Assembly (NCBI GenBank): GCA_001603115.1
Contig: LVBG01000007.1
Location: 1 to 64,000, forward strand
From: Spirochaetales bacterium Spiro_05
GTDB taxonomy: Bacteria > Spirochaetota > Spirochaetia > Sphaerochaetales > Sphaerochaetaceae
DNA: 64,000 nt
Direction: 5' to 3'
Position numbers and translations under genes: made by a program. The notes beneath the pieces were generated by a model. That model saw only the letters and a list, made by a program, of their open reading frames with translations, was not told the DNA's origin and searched no databases. Every line of letters starts with the position of its first letter. Position 1 is the stretch's first letter. Positions 27,081-36,065 of this stretch are shown here, in pieces.

Positions 27081-27590
27081 TTACATCACCCCAACACGCC
27101 CAGTGTTGAGTACTGCTGCTGTCAATTTCTCTCCGATGATCCGATTCCCGCTGGTGGTAGGATTGTCGTAATAGACCAATCTCCCCCCTACCCAACAGTT
27201 GTCTTGACCCCAATACATATCAATGTCTGCCCATCCTCGGTTCACCCAGACTCTCGCACTGTACCAACCGGGACCATGACCAAATGTCTCCATGTAGATG
27301 GTTCGTTCAATCGTTCTGCTCGTAGTATCGGATTCATACCAAAGAACATGTTCAGTGACCGCACCAACAGAGTTTCTGAAGTACACAATTCCATCCCCTT
27401 CAGCCCACCAATACGCAGTGCCCTTCGTCCGCAAATAGAGAATCCTGCCTGTGGTCTGGTGCATATACGTGTAGGTTGCATTGATCGAGGCTTTACCCGC
27501 CGTATGTTCACAATGATAGTTGGTGTACTTGCCTGTGTTTTCAGCATTGAGTTTTGCCGCTGTAATCAGCTCACCAGTCACCCATGCCAT
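27081..27590 (-). CDS. Small tail fibre-associated protein
   Basis: A 169-residue protein with the phage tail start pattern MAWVTGELITAAKLNAENTGKYTNY, then a Trp/Tyr/Gly-rich beta region (TKGTAYWWAEGDGIVYFRNSVG, and a later run of WVNRGWADIDMYWG). The ITAAKLN motif is common at the start of fibre-tip or spike domains. Its start overlaps the stop of the big fibre gene (ATGA), so the two are made together and it may form the distal receptor-binding part. No catalytic motif is seen. Confidence 0.65.
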   Translation of the reverse strand: MAWVTGELITAAKLNAENTGKYTNYHCEHTAGKASINATYTYMHQTTGRILYLRTKGTAYWWAEGDGIVYFRNSVGAVTEHVLWYESDTTSRTIERTIYMETFGHGPGWYSARVWVNRGWADIDMYWGQDNCWVGGRLVYYDNPTTSGNRIIGEKLTAAVLNTGRVGVM

Positions 27591-30028
27591 CAGTTAGCTA
27601 CTGCTCCCCATACCTTGTATGAATTGACAGCTCCACTAGCATCTCCATTTACGTATCCGGTGATTTTTTCTGAGGACTCAAGAGTGGTAACTTTGACAGG
27701 CGATTTGAATTCAAATGTTTCTGATATTTCAGCATCCAAAGAAAACCCGACACCCAACCCATCATCAGAAACAGTCGCCTTGTAGTTATCAACAATCAGC
27801 AACTCGTGTTGGCCATACGTACTCGATGCAATATTCGATGGAGCGATAGCTACAGATTGCTTAGCATAAGTAATGATTCTTGCTGTAAAATAATCACCCG
27901 CTCCAACAATCCAAGTATTAAAATAATTGGAGAACTGACCTGTTGAATAGTCATATATGGGAAATCCATAGAGACCTCCCATCTCAAGTGGTGAATTAGC
28001 CCCAGTCCGAGATAATGTGCAATTTATCTGAATACTAGTATTTTGTGATGACGCAAAATCCTGCCCTCTTGCAATCATTCCATCAATTACTATTGGGTTA
28101 TCAATAAATGCAATGTTTACCTCAGTGATTCCAGACGCAGATACCTCAAAAATGCGATTATCGATGCGTGATCGCACATACAAAAGGTTATTCATATACA
28201 TGAACCCATTGATATTTCCGATCAAATCAGTCTTCAGAGCAGAGCATGTCGTCAGATTGTTGCTGACGATTACAAATCCGTTCTCACCAAATATCACGGC
28301 GTTTGATCCATCAATATCCAGAATCTTGCAATGAATATTTTGTTTGCCAACCAACCCATTGAGGGAAACTTCTTCTTGAGCGGTAGTGGTGCTGTCTGAA
28401 GGCTTCTTCACCAGAACCAGTGTCCCTACCCCTTCCGCATCAGGAGCTTTCATCATAAGGATCATGAACCTAACCGCGCTGTCATACGTCCATCCGTCAA
28501 AGGCCTTGAAATAATGAGAATGTGTTGTGCCAACCACACTATTCAATGCAGTGCCATAGCTACATATCAGAGCAGCAGTCCCGCTTTGCCCCAACCCCAG
28601 ACTGTACTTCCTAGTAACATATGAGATATTTCCAGGGCTACCTACAGTCGAGACAGACCAACTAGAACCATTGTTGGTTGAAAGCATACTAAAACTAGGC
28701 GAAATTCGCTCCGATGATACGGAACTCCCATTCCACCATTCATGATCAACCGTAATCCCCGTTTTGAAGATTACACGTATATTGCTCCCATTCCTAAAAG
28801 CTCCAGCAATAGATATTCCTGCCAACCCCGAACCGCTAAGCTTATAGTAATGGTTTGAGTATTCAGCAACCAACATTTCCTTTGCATAGACAGCAGAGAA
28901 AGACCTCGCATAGGATGTTGATAGCAATCCCGACCTATGCTGGCTCTTTAGATTCTGATACAGTACGGAACCCTGCATTCCAAATGTAATATTCTTGTAT
29001 AAGTCACCTGACCCTTGAGAAATTGCCATGATGTTGTTTTGGAAAATGAAGTTCCCGTCAAGCTTGACCTGGAAAGCCGTTGACCCACCTACTTGAACAA
29101 GTATTCCGTTCTGCGGGTCCAACCGAATTGTAGTTTCTCCTGAAACAATCTGGAATGAGCCATCCTCTGCATCAAGCTTGAAACCCAACCCGGTGTCATA
29201 CTTGCCACTTTTCAAGGCATATGCAACAGTAACCATATTTGCTACGAAATCTGCAATAAAGGCCTTGTTAGCCGTTAGCTCATCAATAAATGCTTCAAGT
29301 ACAGCAATCTTCTCAAAGACTTGCGTAACACCATTTGCCTCTGCCCATTTATTAATGTTCTGCATATCCCTACTTGCAAGGATATCCATGAAATGTGAGC
29401 GCTCAAACTGCTGTGACCTTTCTGGGAACACCATCTGAAGGCTGTAGATGGAAGAGCCGTTCTTGGTGAACGAGCCAATTACCCAGAAGCCTTCCCCAAT
29501 GGAAGAGCCTCCATTGTAGGGAATCCACCGCTTGGAAGTGCCATCAGCCACAAGCTTTGCAAATTGGACTGTACTACCATTGAAGGTGACATATCCCTGC
29601 CCATCGGCAGTGAGTGCTTGAGAATAAGCAGGGACAACAAGCCTCTGTGCATCGCCGTATATATTCCCGGTGGAGGCTGTAAGCGTCCCATCATCAGCGA
29701 ATCCCTTGAGATACAAGGTGGTGCCATTTGCATATAAGCCAAGTTGCCCAGGATTGCCCATCGGGCCTTGAGGTCCGGGGTCCCCAGGAGAACCAGGACT
29801 GCCTGTTGCCCCAGTAAGGCACATCGGGGTACTCCAGGAAGACACATCACCGATACTCCGAGCCATTCCTTCACGCCGCCAGATGAACTTGTTAGGTTCA
29901 CTTGTAGGCATGGTAGAGGACCACCCTGTGGTAGGGGCGGTGGTATTGCTGGTGTTCTTTGCGTATTGGTAGAACGTTGTAAGTCCATCAACAACATGGC
30001 TCAGAGTGATCGATGCAGAAGCCTTCAT
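27590..30028 (-). CDS. Tail fibre with collagen-like segment
   Basis: An 812-residue fibre. Residues 1-70 carry a tail-attachment pattern (TTGWSSTMPTSEPNKFIWRR). Residues 73-96 are eight Gly-X-Y triplets (GAT GSP GSP GDP GPQ GPM GNP GQL), a short collagen-like trimer stem. A coiled region with INKWAEANGVTQVFEKIAVLEAFIDELTANKAFIADFVANM follows (about 225-265). The C-terminal half is beta-rich and includes an Asp-box-like LSTNNGSSWS as in sialidase propellers. It should recognise the host surface. GGAGGGT precedes the ATG at 30028. Confidence 0.82.
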   Translation of the reverse strand: MKASASITLSHVVDGLTTFYQYAKNTSNTTAPTTGWSSTMPTSEPNKFIWRREGMARSIGDVSSWSTPMCLTGATGSPGSPGDPGPQGPMGNPGQLGLYANGTTLYLKGFADDGTLTASTGNIYGDAQRLVVPAYSQALTADGQGYVTFNGSTVQFAKLVADGTSKRWIPYNGGSSIGEGFWVIGSFTKNGSSIYSLQMVFPERSQQFERSHFMDILASRDMQNINKWAEANGVTQVFEKIAVLEAFIDELTANKAFIADFVANMVTVAYALKSGKYDTGLGFKLDAEDGSFQIVSGETTIRLDPQNGILVQVGGSTAFQVKLDGNFIFQNNIMAISQGSGDLYKNITFGMQGSVLYQNLKSQHRSGLLSTSYARSFSAVYAKEMLVAEYSNHYYKLSGSGLAGISIAGAFRNGSNIRVIFKTGITVDHEWWNGSSVSSERISPSFSMLSTNNGSSWSVSTVGSPGNISYVTRKYSLGLGQSGTAALICSYGTALNSVVGTTHSHYFKAFDGWTYDSAVRFMILMMKAPDAEGVGTLVLVKKPSDSTTTAQEEVSLNGLVGKQNIHCKILDIDGSNAVIFGENGFVIVSNNLTTCSALKTDLIGNINGFMYMNNLLYVRSRIDNRIFEVSASGITEVNIAFIDNPIVIDGMIARGQDFASSQNTSIQINCTLSRTGANSPLEMGGLYGFPIYDYSTGQFSNYFNTWIVGAGDYFTARIITYAKQSVAIAPSNIASSTYGQHELLIVDNYKATVSDDGLGVGFSLDAEISETFEFKSPVKVTTLESSEKITGYVNGDASGAVNSYKVWGAVAN

Positions 30029-30037
30029 GTACCCTCC

Positions 30038-31066
30038 TCAGTTTACTTCACAGAAGAACGAGGCTTTAACGCTTACCATGTCGTGGGTGACAGTGAGTGT
30101 CTTGCCGGATTTCGGGAAGGTGATACCACCAATGGTGGTGATGTTGGTCCCATCCTTGTCGGTTGCGGTCCATGAGTAAGTGAGGGTGGTCCCTGCCGCA
30201 TCGATTTCTGCTTCGTTCTGGTAGACCTTTGCAGTCAGTACAGTGCTCCCTGTACCATTCACAAAAAAGTTTCCGGCACTGGAATGCACCACCACCTGAT
30301 AAGGGTCGCTTACGTCAAGAATCGTGATTCCCTCAGAGATGAACGTCTGGCTATGTGTGTCGGACGAAGCGTCAGTGTCAGTGATCTTGCAGCGGAACAT
30401 TGCAAAGCTATCTACCATTGCAGGGGTGACGGTAAGGGTGTTGGTTGTCTGCCCGGATACCACGGTCCAAGTGGAACCATTGGTGGTCTTCTCCCAAACA
30501 TAGGTGAGACTGGTGGTATCAGCGGTAGTCCCTCTGAGAAGCTCTGCCTTGATGGGAAGGCTTGCAGGGAGGCTGTTCTTGAACTGGTTGCCAGAAGGAG
30601 CAAAAGCCCTTGCAACAACGAAGGAGGTACCGTTCGCTACCCGGTTGAAAGAGATGACCATCTCATAGGTGAGATCGATATTGAGAATGGGATCGTGGTA
30701 GACAGCAACGAACTTGTACTCGACCTGCCAGATACTCCCTGTCATCTTGTCCTGGTTGACGGTGAGAATCTTGGTGGAAGCAGCAATGGTTTCCCCATTG
30801 GTGCCAGTCACCACATCAGTCCAACTACCTCCCGAAATACGCCTCTTCCAGGCACCAGATACAAGGGTTGCTACAAGATCGGTAGCACTCCCGGCTTTGG
30901 TCAGCTTGGGGGTAAGAGAGAGAGCGGTGGTTGCCCATGACGGATTGTATGTCTGGGTAGCGGTATCATACAGGACGGTACGAGGATGGTTTGCCTCAAT
31001 GCTTCCAAGCAGAGTAATCCCATCGTTGTAGTCCATGATTGTAAAAGAGCCTGAAGCTTTCGCCAT
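30038..31066 (-). CDS. Tail protein with Ig-like domains
   Basis: A 342-residue beta-rich protein. Three Ig/PKD-like modules end in similar strands: KILTVNQDKM near residue 100, TNTLTVTPAMVDSFAMFRC near 215, and KTLTVTHDMVSVKASFFC at the C-terminus. Such modules decorate phage tails and heads and give weak carbohydrate or surface binding. It follows another Ig-like gene and precedes the fibre in the same operon. AGGAGAAAAAGG lies just before the ATG. Confidence 0.72.
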   Translation of the reverse strand: MAKASGSFTIMDYNDGITLLGSIEANHPRTVLYDTATQTYNPSWATTALSLTPKLTKAGSATDLVATLVSGAWKRRISGGSWTDVVTGTNGETIAASTKILTVNQDKMTGSIWQVEYKFVAVYHDPILNIDLTYEMVISFNRVANGTSFVVARAFAPSGNQFKNSLPASLPIKAELLRGTTADTTSLTYVWEKTTNGSTWTVVSGQTTNTLTVTPAMVDSFAMFRCKITDTDASSDTHSQTFISEGITILDVSDPYQVVVHSSAGNFFVNGTGSTVLTAKVYQNEAEIDAAGTTLTYSWTATDKDGTNITTIGGITFPKSGKTLTVTHDMVSVKASFFCEVN

Positions 31067-31078
31067 ATCCTTTTTCTC

Positions 31079-32185
31079 CTATAGGTCAACGTCACATACA
31101 AAGACAGAGCGACTGCTTACATCATCGGGAGTGAGCAGAATACTCTTCCGTCCAACGGCCTTGCTTGAGGTGTTCCACTGCTCATCAGCGATGGGGTCCC
31201 CACTGTTTCGGCTCCAGTTGAATCTCGATTCGTCCAGCGTGTGAGTGATATCCTCTTTGCCTTGCCACACGATTGCGGTCATGGTCGTGTAGCATTGTCC
31301 CGATCTGAAGGTGTCCCCATTGGAGGAGAATATCTGCACAGAGATAGCATCCTCAGCGGGGATTTCTTCCGAAAGACTGATATGACCAACACTCTGGAAA
31401 TACATGGTGTCGCTGTAAAAATGTTTGAAGGTGCAGCCGAATGTAGCTGCTTTGGAAATGAGGTCGTCTTTGTTGATGGTGAGGGTCTTCCCCGAAAGGT
31501 CATTGCCTAATCTCCAGGAAGCATCCAGTGTCCTGTCTTCGGTGATCCTGTGCCACGTGAAATCAATATCAAGATAGTTGTCTGTTACATCCACACCCTC
31601 ATGGTGGACAGAAGCTCTGAGGGTGGTATCCGAACCATCAGCAGGAGCGAATGCCCCGGTGGAACTGTTGATGACTACGGTGTACTTGGTCCTGTAATCA
31701 AGACCACTGAGCAACCCGGTCTCAAGTCTGAAGATGCGCTCATCAACAATAGTCTTGCTGTCATAGTAGGCTTGGAAAAAGTCCTTGATACCGCCAAGGT
31801 TGGTTATGTCGGTATTCGACTCCATCTTGGTAAGGTCAAGGACAATTGCAAGGAAGGCCTCAAGAGCGTGGAATGCTTCGTACATCGCAAGCGTGGTAGT
31901 ATCTTCACTGATATCGTACTCACCGATCTTCTGGATGGTGGAAGCTAGGGAAGAGTTGAGACTGATCCATTCACGCTCAAGTGCCTTCTTCTCCAGAGGT
32001 GTGATGATGTTGTCGGAACCCATCAAGCGGAGCTGTGAATACAGGTCACTACGGTCAACTGCAAGAATCTGAAGGCCCGCACGCTCAAGCGAAGACGAAG
32101 GTGTCTTCCTTGAAACGCCCTTCACCAACTTGATATTATCTGCGTATATTGTCCTTCCAAGCCTGTCGTCAACTACTGTACTCAT
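31079..32185 (-). CDS. Tail protein with helical N-terminus and Ig-like domains
   Basis: A 368-residue protein opening the - strand tail operon. The first 160 residues are helical, with the baseplate/fibre-type pattern MGSDNIITPLEKKALEREW. Then come two Ig-like modules, each ending in the same strand as the neighbour protein (GKTLTINKDDLISKAATFGC, then SILLTPDDVSSRSVFVC). It probably connects fibre to tail or binds the cell surface. AGAGGATGC serves as ribosome-binding site. The promoter should lie in 32186-32300. Confidence 0.7.
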   Translation of the reverse strand: MSTVVDDRLGRTIYADNIKLVKGVSRKTPSSSLERAGLQILAVDRSDLYSQLRLMGSDNIITPLEKKALEREWISLNSSLASTIQKIGEYDISEDTTTLAMYEAFHALEAFLAIVLDLTKMESNTDITNLGGIKDFFQAYYDSKTIVDERIFRLETGLLSGLDYRTKYTVVINSSTGAFAPADGSDTTLRASVHHEGVDVTDNYLDIDFTWHRITEDRTLDASWRLGNDLSGKTLTINKDDLISKAATFGCTFKHFYSDTMYFQSVGHISLSEEIPAEDAISVQIFSSNGDTFRSGQCYTTMTAIVWQGKEDITHTLDESRFNWSRNSGDPIADEQWNTSSKAVGRKSILLTPDDVSSRSVFVCDVDL

Positions 32186-32420
32186 AGCATCCTCTATGCA
32201 AAAGTTTAGTCTTTTGACAAGAGAATCTGCATGATTGGAGGTAACGAGACAGTGTACATTTGCGTATAGTGTACACGCCAGATATTGAGTATAACTTGCT
32301 CAAAGTTAGGAGAAAATCAGGGGGCTTGAGGCGGCTTCGATTATGTCGGAAAAGACAGGAATGTGGAATTTGCGTGAGTTTTGCCCGCTTTCGGCAGTAT
32401 TCTTTATAAGTTTTAACATC
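32186..32420. other. Intergenic region at probable right prophage end
   Basis: No gene is visible. AGTGTACA occurs at 32251-32258 and again at 32268-32275, 17 bases apart in the same orientation, the second inside the palindrome GTGTACAC. They sit 66-90 bases upstream of the first tail gene on the - strand and could be a phage regulator or polymerase site. TTGTCA on the - strand near 32216 is a weak -35 candidate. The phage-chromosome junction should lie between here and the SDR terminator; no tRNA was recognised. Confidence 0.4.
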
Positions 32421-32454
32421 AAACTCACCAGTACTGATACAGGTGAGTTTTTTT
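32421..32454. terminator. Bidirectional terminator at the SDR gene end
   Basis: AAACTCACC (32421-32429) pairs perfectly with GGTGAGTTT (32442-32450). On the + strand it runs into seven T residues; on the - strand, where the SDR gene ends at 32456, it is followed by TTTGATGTT. It ends the SDR transcript and also blocks + strand read-through. Confidence 0.75.
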
Positions 32455-32455
32455 A

Positions 32456-33409
32456 TTATTGGCGAGTCTCAGCACCAAAACCCATCTCCACACTCCGCTC
32501 CCACAGCCTCTCTGCCATGGCTTGGTCGAGTGCATGGGGTGCAGGAGTCTCCAGGGTAGTGAAGTTGAAGAACTTTCCTGTCGTTTCTTTGACCTCATCG
32601 GCTACCCCAAGGTAGTAGAGCGCTTGGGCTGAGAGCTTGGGGGAACGGGATGTGGGATTGATCATGTGGTGCTTGAAAAAGCGGTAGAGCTTTCCGTTGT
32701 TCTCCCCCATGTTCGTCTTCACATCCCCTGGATGCATGGCATTGATCGTGACAGCACTTCCCTCGAATACCTTGGCGAAAGAGAACAAGGAGAGCAGCTG
32801 TGCCGTCTTTGCAGAGCCATAGCTCTTCAGGCCGGTGTAGTGCTGCCTCTGCCAGCGGAGGTCATCGAGCTTCAAACCGGCAAGCGCGAAGCGATGACCC
32901 TCCGAGTTCACATAGAGGACTCTCGACTTCTCTTGGCTTTTCAGTTTCTCAACCAACCGATGGGTGATGATGAAGGAGGCGAGGTAGTTCACCTGGAACA
33001 CCTCTTCAATTGCATCGTCAGTGAAGCGCAGCTTCGTGTTGTATACCCCGGCATTATGAATCAACACATCAATGGGCATAGGAAGCTGAGCCAACATTTC
33101 TGCAGCTGCATGAATTTCTTTCAGATGAGAGAAATCAGCAATGAAGTAAGTACAAGGAATCTGGTAGGCTTGTTCCAACTCCTGTTTCAGAAGCTCGGAC
33201 TTCTCCTTGTTGCGGTTGATCATCAGAATATTGGCACCATGGCTGGCATAAAGCTTGGCAGTCTCATAGCCGATGCCTGATGTGGCCCCGGTGATGACTG
33301 CAAGCTTTCCGTGCAGGTCTTTCGTCTCTTGTCTTGGCTCTGCCTTGTTGTTTTTCAACATTGCACTGATATTCGACCATTGGTACTGTTTCCAGTAGGG
33401 ATTGCCCAT
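32456..33409 (-). CDS. Short-chain dehydrogenase/reductase
   Basis: A 317-residue NAD(P)-dependent oxidoreductase with the Rossmann fold. Visible motifs: cofactor motif TGATSGIG (about residue 40), the stabilising NAG (in HNAGVY), a catalytic Ser in YVNSEGH, and Y-x-x-x-K in SYGSAKTAQ. The C-terminus is longer than a minimal SDR and resembles the retinol dehydrogenase/WW-oxidoreductase-like group; the substrate cannot be told. ATG 33409 with GAGG upstream is preferred; TTG at 33421, overlapping the previous stop, is an alternative. It follows the NTF2-like gene in one operon. Confidence 0.83.
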   Translation of the reverse strand: MGNPYWKQYQWSNISAMLKNNKAEPRQETKDLHGKLAVITGATSGIGYETAKLYASHGANILMINRNKEKSELLKQELEQAYQIPCTYFIADFSHLKEIHAAAEMLAQLPMPIDVLIHNAGVYNTKLRFTDDAIEEVFQVNYLASFIITHRLVEKLKSQEKSRVLYVNSEGHRFALAGLKLDDLRWQRQHYTGLKSYGSAKTAQLLSLFSFAKVFEGSAVTINAMHPGDVKTNMGENNGKLYRFFKHHMINPTSRSPKLSAQALYYLGVADEVKETTGKFFNFTTLETPAPHALDQAMAERLWERSVEMGFGAETRQ

Positions 33410-33417
33410 ATGCTGCC

Positions 33418-33858
33418 TCAACCAAACTTTTTGTGCATGAATTTTCGATACATCCTATTGAACCTGGGTATGTTGTCAAAAATATCGCCCCAAAGATCAT
33501 AGTAGTCGCGTTGCTCGATGATCTTGCCCGCCTCGTTGAGCGTCACCCTGCTTGCACCAAAGATCGATGAATTCGGATACTTCTTGAAGCTCAGGCTCAT
33601 CTCCCACTCCATGAACAGCACATTACCGTTCTCTGCAGTGTTCTTCACATCCATCTTCAGGTTTTCCGAACGTTTTATGAGTCGCTCCGTCATCGCCCTG
33701 AAATCCTCAATGCCGCGGATTTTCTGCACGCTGTCACAGAAATAGATGGCATCATCATAATAAGGAAGGATATGTGACCAATCAGGTTTGCCTTCAGTAT
33801 TGTAGATGTTGGTCCACAGCTCTTTGAGGTGCTCCTTGCTCTCTATTCGGTATTCCAT
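33418..33858 (-). CDS. NTF2/SnoaL-like domain protein
   Basis: A 146-residue protein. The pattern LKELWTNIYNTEGKPDWSHILPYYDDAIYFCDSVQKIRG, FRAMTERL, then antiparallel strands (NVLFMEWEMSLSFKK, GASRVTLNEAGKIIEQRDYYDLWG) is the cone-shaped fold of SnoaL-type polyketide cyclases, isomerases and related binding proteins. The Asp/Tyr-rich end (RDYYD) lies where many members hold catalytic residues. The start at 33858 has GGGAG six bases upstream; a start 12 codons earlier is possible. Its stop overlaps the SDR frame, so the two probably act on one small hydrophobic substrate. Confidence 0.72.
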   Translation of the reverse strand: MEYRIESKEHLKELWTNIYNTEGKPDWSHILPYYDDAIYFCDSVQKIRGIEDFRAMTERLIKRSENLKMDVKNTAENGNVLFMEWEMSLSFKKYPNSSIFGASRVTLNEAGKIIEQRDYYDLWGDIFDNIPRFNRMYRKFMHKKFG

Positions 33859-34038
33859 GAGAACTCCCATTTCTTGCTCTCGTCGTTTTGTCATTTATAC
33901 CATACCTCAGTGCCCTCTGGTTGGAGAATTATCCATGAGATGCGCAATTTGTTGGGAGTAAGTAATGAGGCAAGTAGCAAGTTTCAGCTTTCTTTTGCAT
34001 AAAACACTCATCAATATGCACTATTTTGCATATCCAAA

Positions 34039-34067
34039 TTGACAAAAGGGGCAACACCCAATAGATT
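34039..34067 (+). promoter_or_regulatory. Sigma70-like promoter of the TRAP operon
   Basis: TTGACA (34039-34044) and TAGATT (34062-34067) are 17 bases apart, giving a start near 34074 and a leader of about 20 bases. The ATG at 34095 has only a weak GGGG upstream. Confidence 0.6.
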
Positions 34068-34094
34068 GGAAGGAACGTTTGGGGTAACACAGCA

Positions 34095-36065
34095 ATGGAA
34101 CAAAACACCTCTGCAGCACCAACTGCGGAAGAGATCAAAGCACAACAACTACTCGATGAGAAAGAACCTGAGAATAAGCTTCGCACCTACAGCGGACCTT
34201 TGGGCACGCTCGTCACCATCCTCTTTCTCGTCTGGGCAGGTTTTCAGGTACTAGCCAACTCCTTTGGTATCATCGATGCCATGTCACTGCGCACCTGGCA
34301 TCTGCTCTTTCTTCTGGGCTTTACGTTTCTACTCTTCCCTGCCCACAAGAAAGAGCGTCTCAAGCGTGCCATCCCCCCCGTCTGGGACCTTGTGTTGCTG
34401 GGCCTCACCTTCTTCACGTTCTGGTACCTTTTGCACTACTACACCGTCATCGCCCGAAGAGGAGGCTATCTCCAGCAACCCGACCTAATCATCGCCGGCC
34501 TTGCCATGCTTCTGGTACTCGAGGGGGGAAGAAGAGCCTGCAAGAACCTTGCCGTCCTGGGATTGGTCTTCTTGCTGTACAACTTTTTGGGCATGCTCAT
34601 CCCCGGTGAGCTTGGCCATGTTGGGTTCAGCCTCAAGCGTGTGCTCAACCACATGATCTGGGGAAGTCAGGGAATCTTTGGAGTCGGCATCGGGGTCAGT
34701 GCCACCTACATCTTCCTCTTTGTCCTCTTCGGCTCCTACCTCAAGTACAGCGGCTTCAGCCAGTTCATCAACGACATCGCCCTCACCTTGGTGGGAAGAA
34801 GTGCAGGAGGCCCTGCAAAAGTTGCAGTCCTTGCCAGTGCTTTGCTGGGAATGATCAACGGATCGGCCATCGCAAATGTGGCCACCACCGGCACCATCAC
34901 CATCCCCATGATGAAAAAGACCGGATACAAGAAAGAGTTTGCAGCAGCGGTTGAGGCTGTAGCCTCCACCGGTGGGCAGTTTGCCCCTCCCATCATGGGA
35001 GCGGTCGGCTTCGTCATGGCCGAGTTCATGGGAGTAAGCTACACAACCGTGCTGCTTGCTGCCTGCATCCCGGCCTTCCTCTACTACCTCACCCTGCTCT
35101 TTGCTGTCCACTTCGAGGCAAAACGCCTCGGTCTTTCAGGCCTGAGCAAGGAAAACATCCCCAATGCCCTGGTTGTCTTGAAAACCCAGGGACACTTGCT
35201 TATCCCACTGGTGGTCCTGATCGGCCTGCTCTCCTTCGGGTACACCCCGCTCTTTGCTGCAGTCATAGCCATCTTCGCAACCGTTCTCGCCTCTTGGATA
35301 AAGAAAGAGACCCGAATGACCTGGTCCACCATCGTGAAAGCCACCGTGGAAGGATCACGTTCAGCCATTTCGGTTGGAATGAGCTGTGCCATCATCGGTA
35401 TCATCATCGGTACAGTCTCCCTCACCGGCCTGGGCCTGAGCTTCGGCTACATCATCCTCAGAGTCGTCGGAGAAGGCCAGCTCTACCTTGGCGGCTTGAT
35501 GGTCATGCTCATGAGCATTGTCCTGGGCATGGGAGTTCCTGGAGTTGCCGCGTATGTCATCGTTTCGACCGTATCGGTACCTGTGCTCATCCAGACCGGA
35601 GCGGTCCCCATGGCAGCCCATATGTTCTGCCTCATCTACGCCTGTCTTTCAAATATCACCCCGCCGGTTGCCATGTCCAGCTATGTTGCCAGCGGCATCG
35701 CAGACTCCGACCAAACAAAGACCAGCCTCATCGCTGTCAAGCTTGGACTGACCGGCTTCATCCTGCCCTTCTTCTTTCTGGACAATCCCATACTTTTGCT
35801 CGGAACAGGGACGGACATCCCCTTTTTGCTCACCATCAGGGCCATCCTCACCTCATCGGTGGGCGTCATCGCCCTCTCAGCAGGCCTGCAGGGATATCTG
35901 TTGAGAAAGCTCCCTGTAGTGGGCCGTATTGCATTGGTTGCAGCCGGACTGCTCTTCATCGAGACTCAGCTGGTCACCGATCTCATTGCCTTGCTCTTGT
36001 TCGGGGCCGTCCTGGCCATTCAGTTCATACAAAATTCATCATCACTGAAGGAGAAACTCGCATGA
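34095..36065 (+). CDS. TRAP transporter fused permease (4TM plus 12TM)
   Basis: A 656-residue inner-membrane protein combining the small (DctQ-type) and large (DctM-type) TRAP subunits. The N-terminal 35 residues are polar; about four helices follow, then the DctM half with GMINGSAIANVATTGTITIPMM and GQFAPPIMGAVGFVMAEFMG, the conserved ion/substrate region, and later GMGVPGVAAYVI and ITPPVAMSSYVASGIA. Such fusions pair with TAXI-type binding proteins and use a sodium or proton gradient to import small carboxylates. The next gene starts in its stop codon (ATGA). The substrate is unknown. Confidence 0.88.
   Translation: MEQNTSAAPTAEEIKAQQLLDEKEPENKLRTYSGPLGTLVTILFLVWAGFQVLANSFGIIDAMSLRTWHLLFLLGFTFLLFPAHKKERLKRAIPPVWDLVLLGLTFFTFWYLLHYYTVIARRGGYLQQPDLIIAGLAMLLVLEGGRRACKNLAVLGLVFLLYNFLGMLIPGELGHVGFSLKRVLNHMIWGSQGIFGVGIGVSATYIFLFVLFGSYLKYSGFSQFINDIALTLVGRSAGGPAKVAVLASALLGMINGSAIANVATTGTITIPMMKKTGYKKEFAAAVEAVASTGGQFAPPIMGAVGFVMAEFMGVSYTTVLLAACIPAFLYYLTLLFAVHFEAKRLGLSGLSKENIPNALVVLKTQGHLLIPLVVLIGLLSFGYTPLFAAVIAIFATVLASWIKKETRMTWSTIVKATVEGSRSAISVGMSCAIIGIIIGTVSLTGLGLSFGYIILRVVGEGQLYLGGLMVMLMSIVLGMGVPGVAAYVIVSTVSVPVLIQTGAVPMAAHMFCLIYACLSNITPPVAMSSYVASGIADSDQTKTSLIAVKLGLTGFILPFFFLDNPILLLGTGTDIPFLLTIRAILTSSVGVIALSAGLQGYLLRKLPVVGRIALVAAGLLFIETQLVTDLIALLLFGAVLAIQFIQNSSSLKEKLA

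Noticed and set aside
27081-32185. Diversity-generating retroelement, as in BPP-1-like phages with similar capsid genes
   Set aside because: No reverse transcriptase, no template/variable repeat pair and no C-type lectin-like variable end were found in the tail block or elsewhere in the window.
32281-32420. Possible + strand small RNA ending at the terminator 32421-32454
   Set aside because: No promoter or conserved structure was recognised; the terminator is explained by the SDR gene on the other strand.
35294-36061. Open frame in front of the TAXI binding protein
   Set aside because: It is out of frame with, and fully covered by, the TRAP permease gene; the signal peptide begins at ATG 36062.
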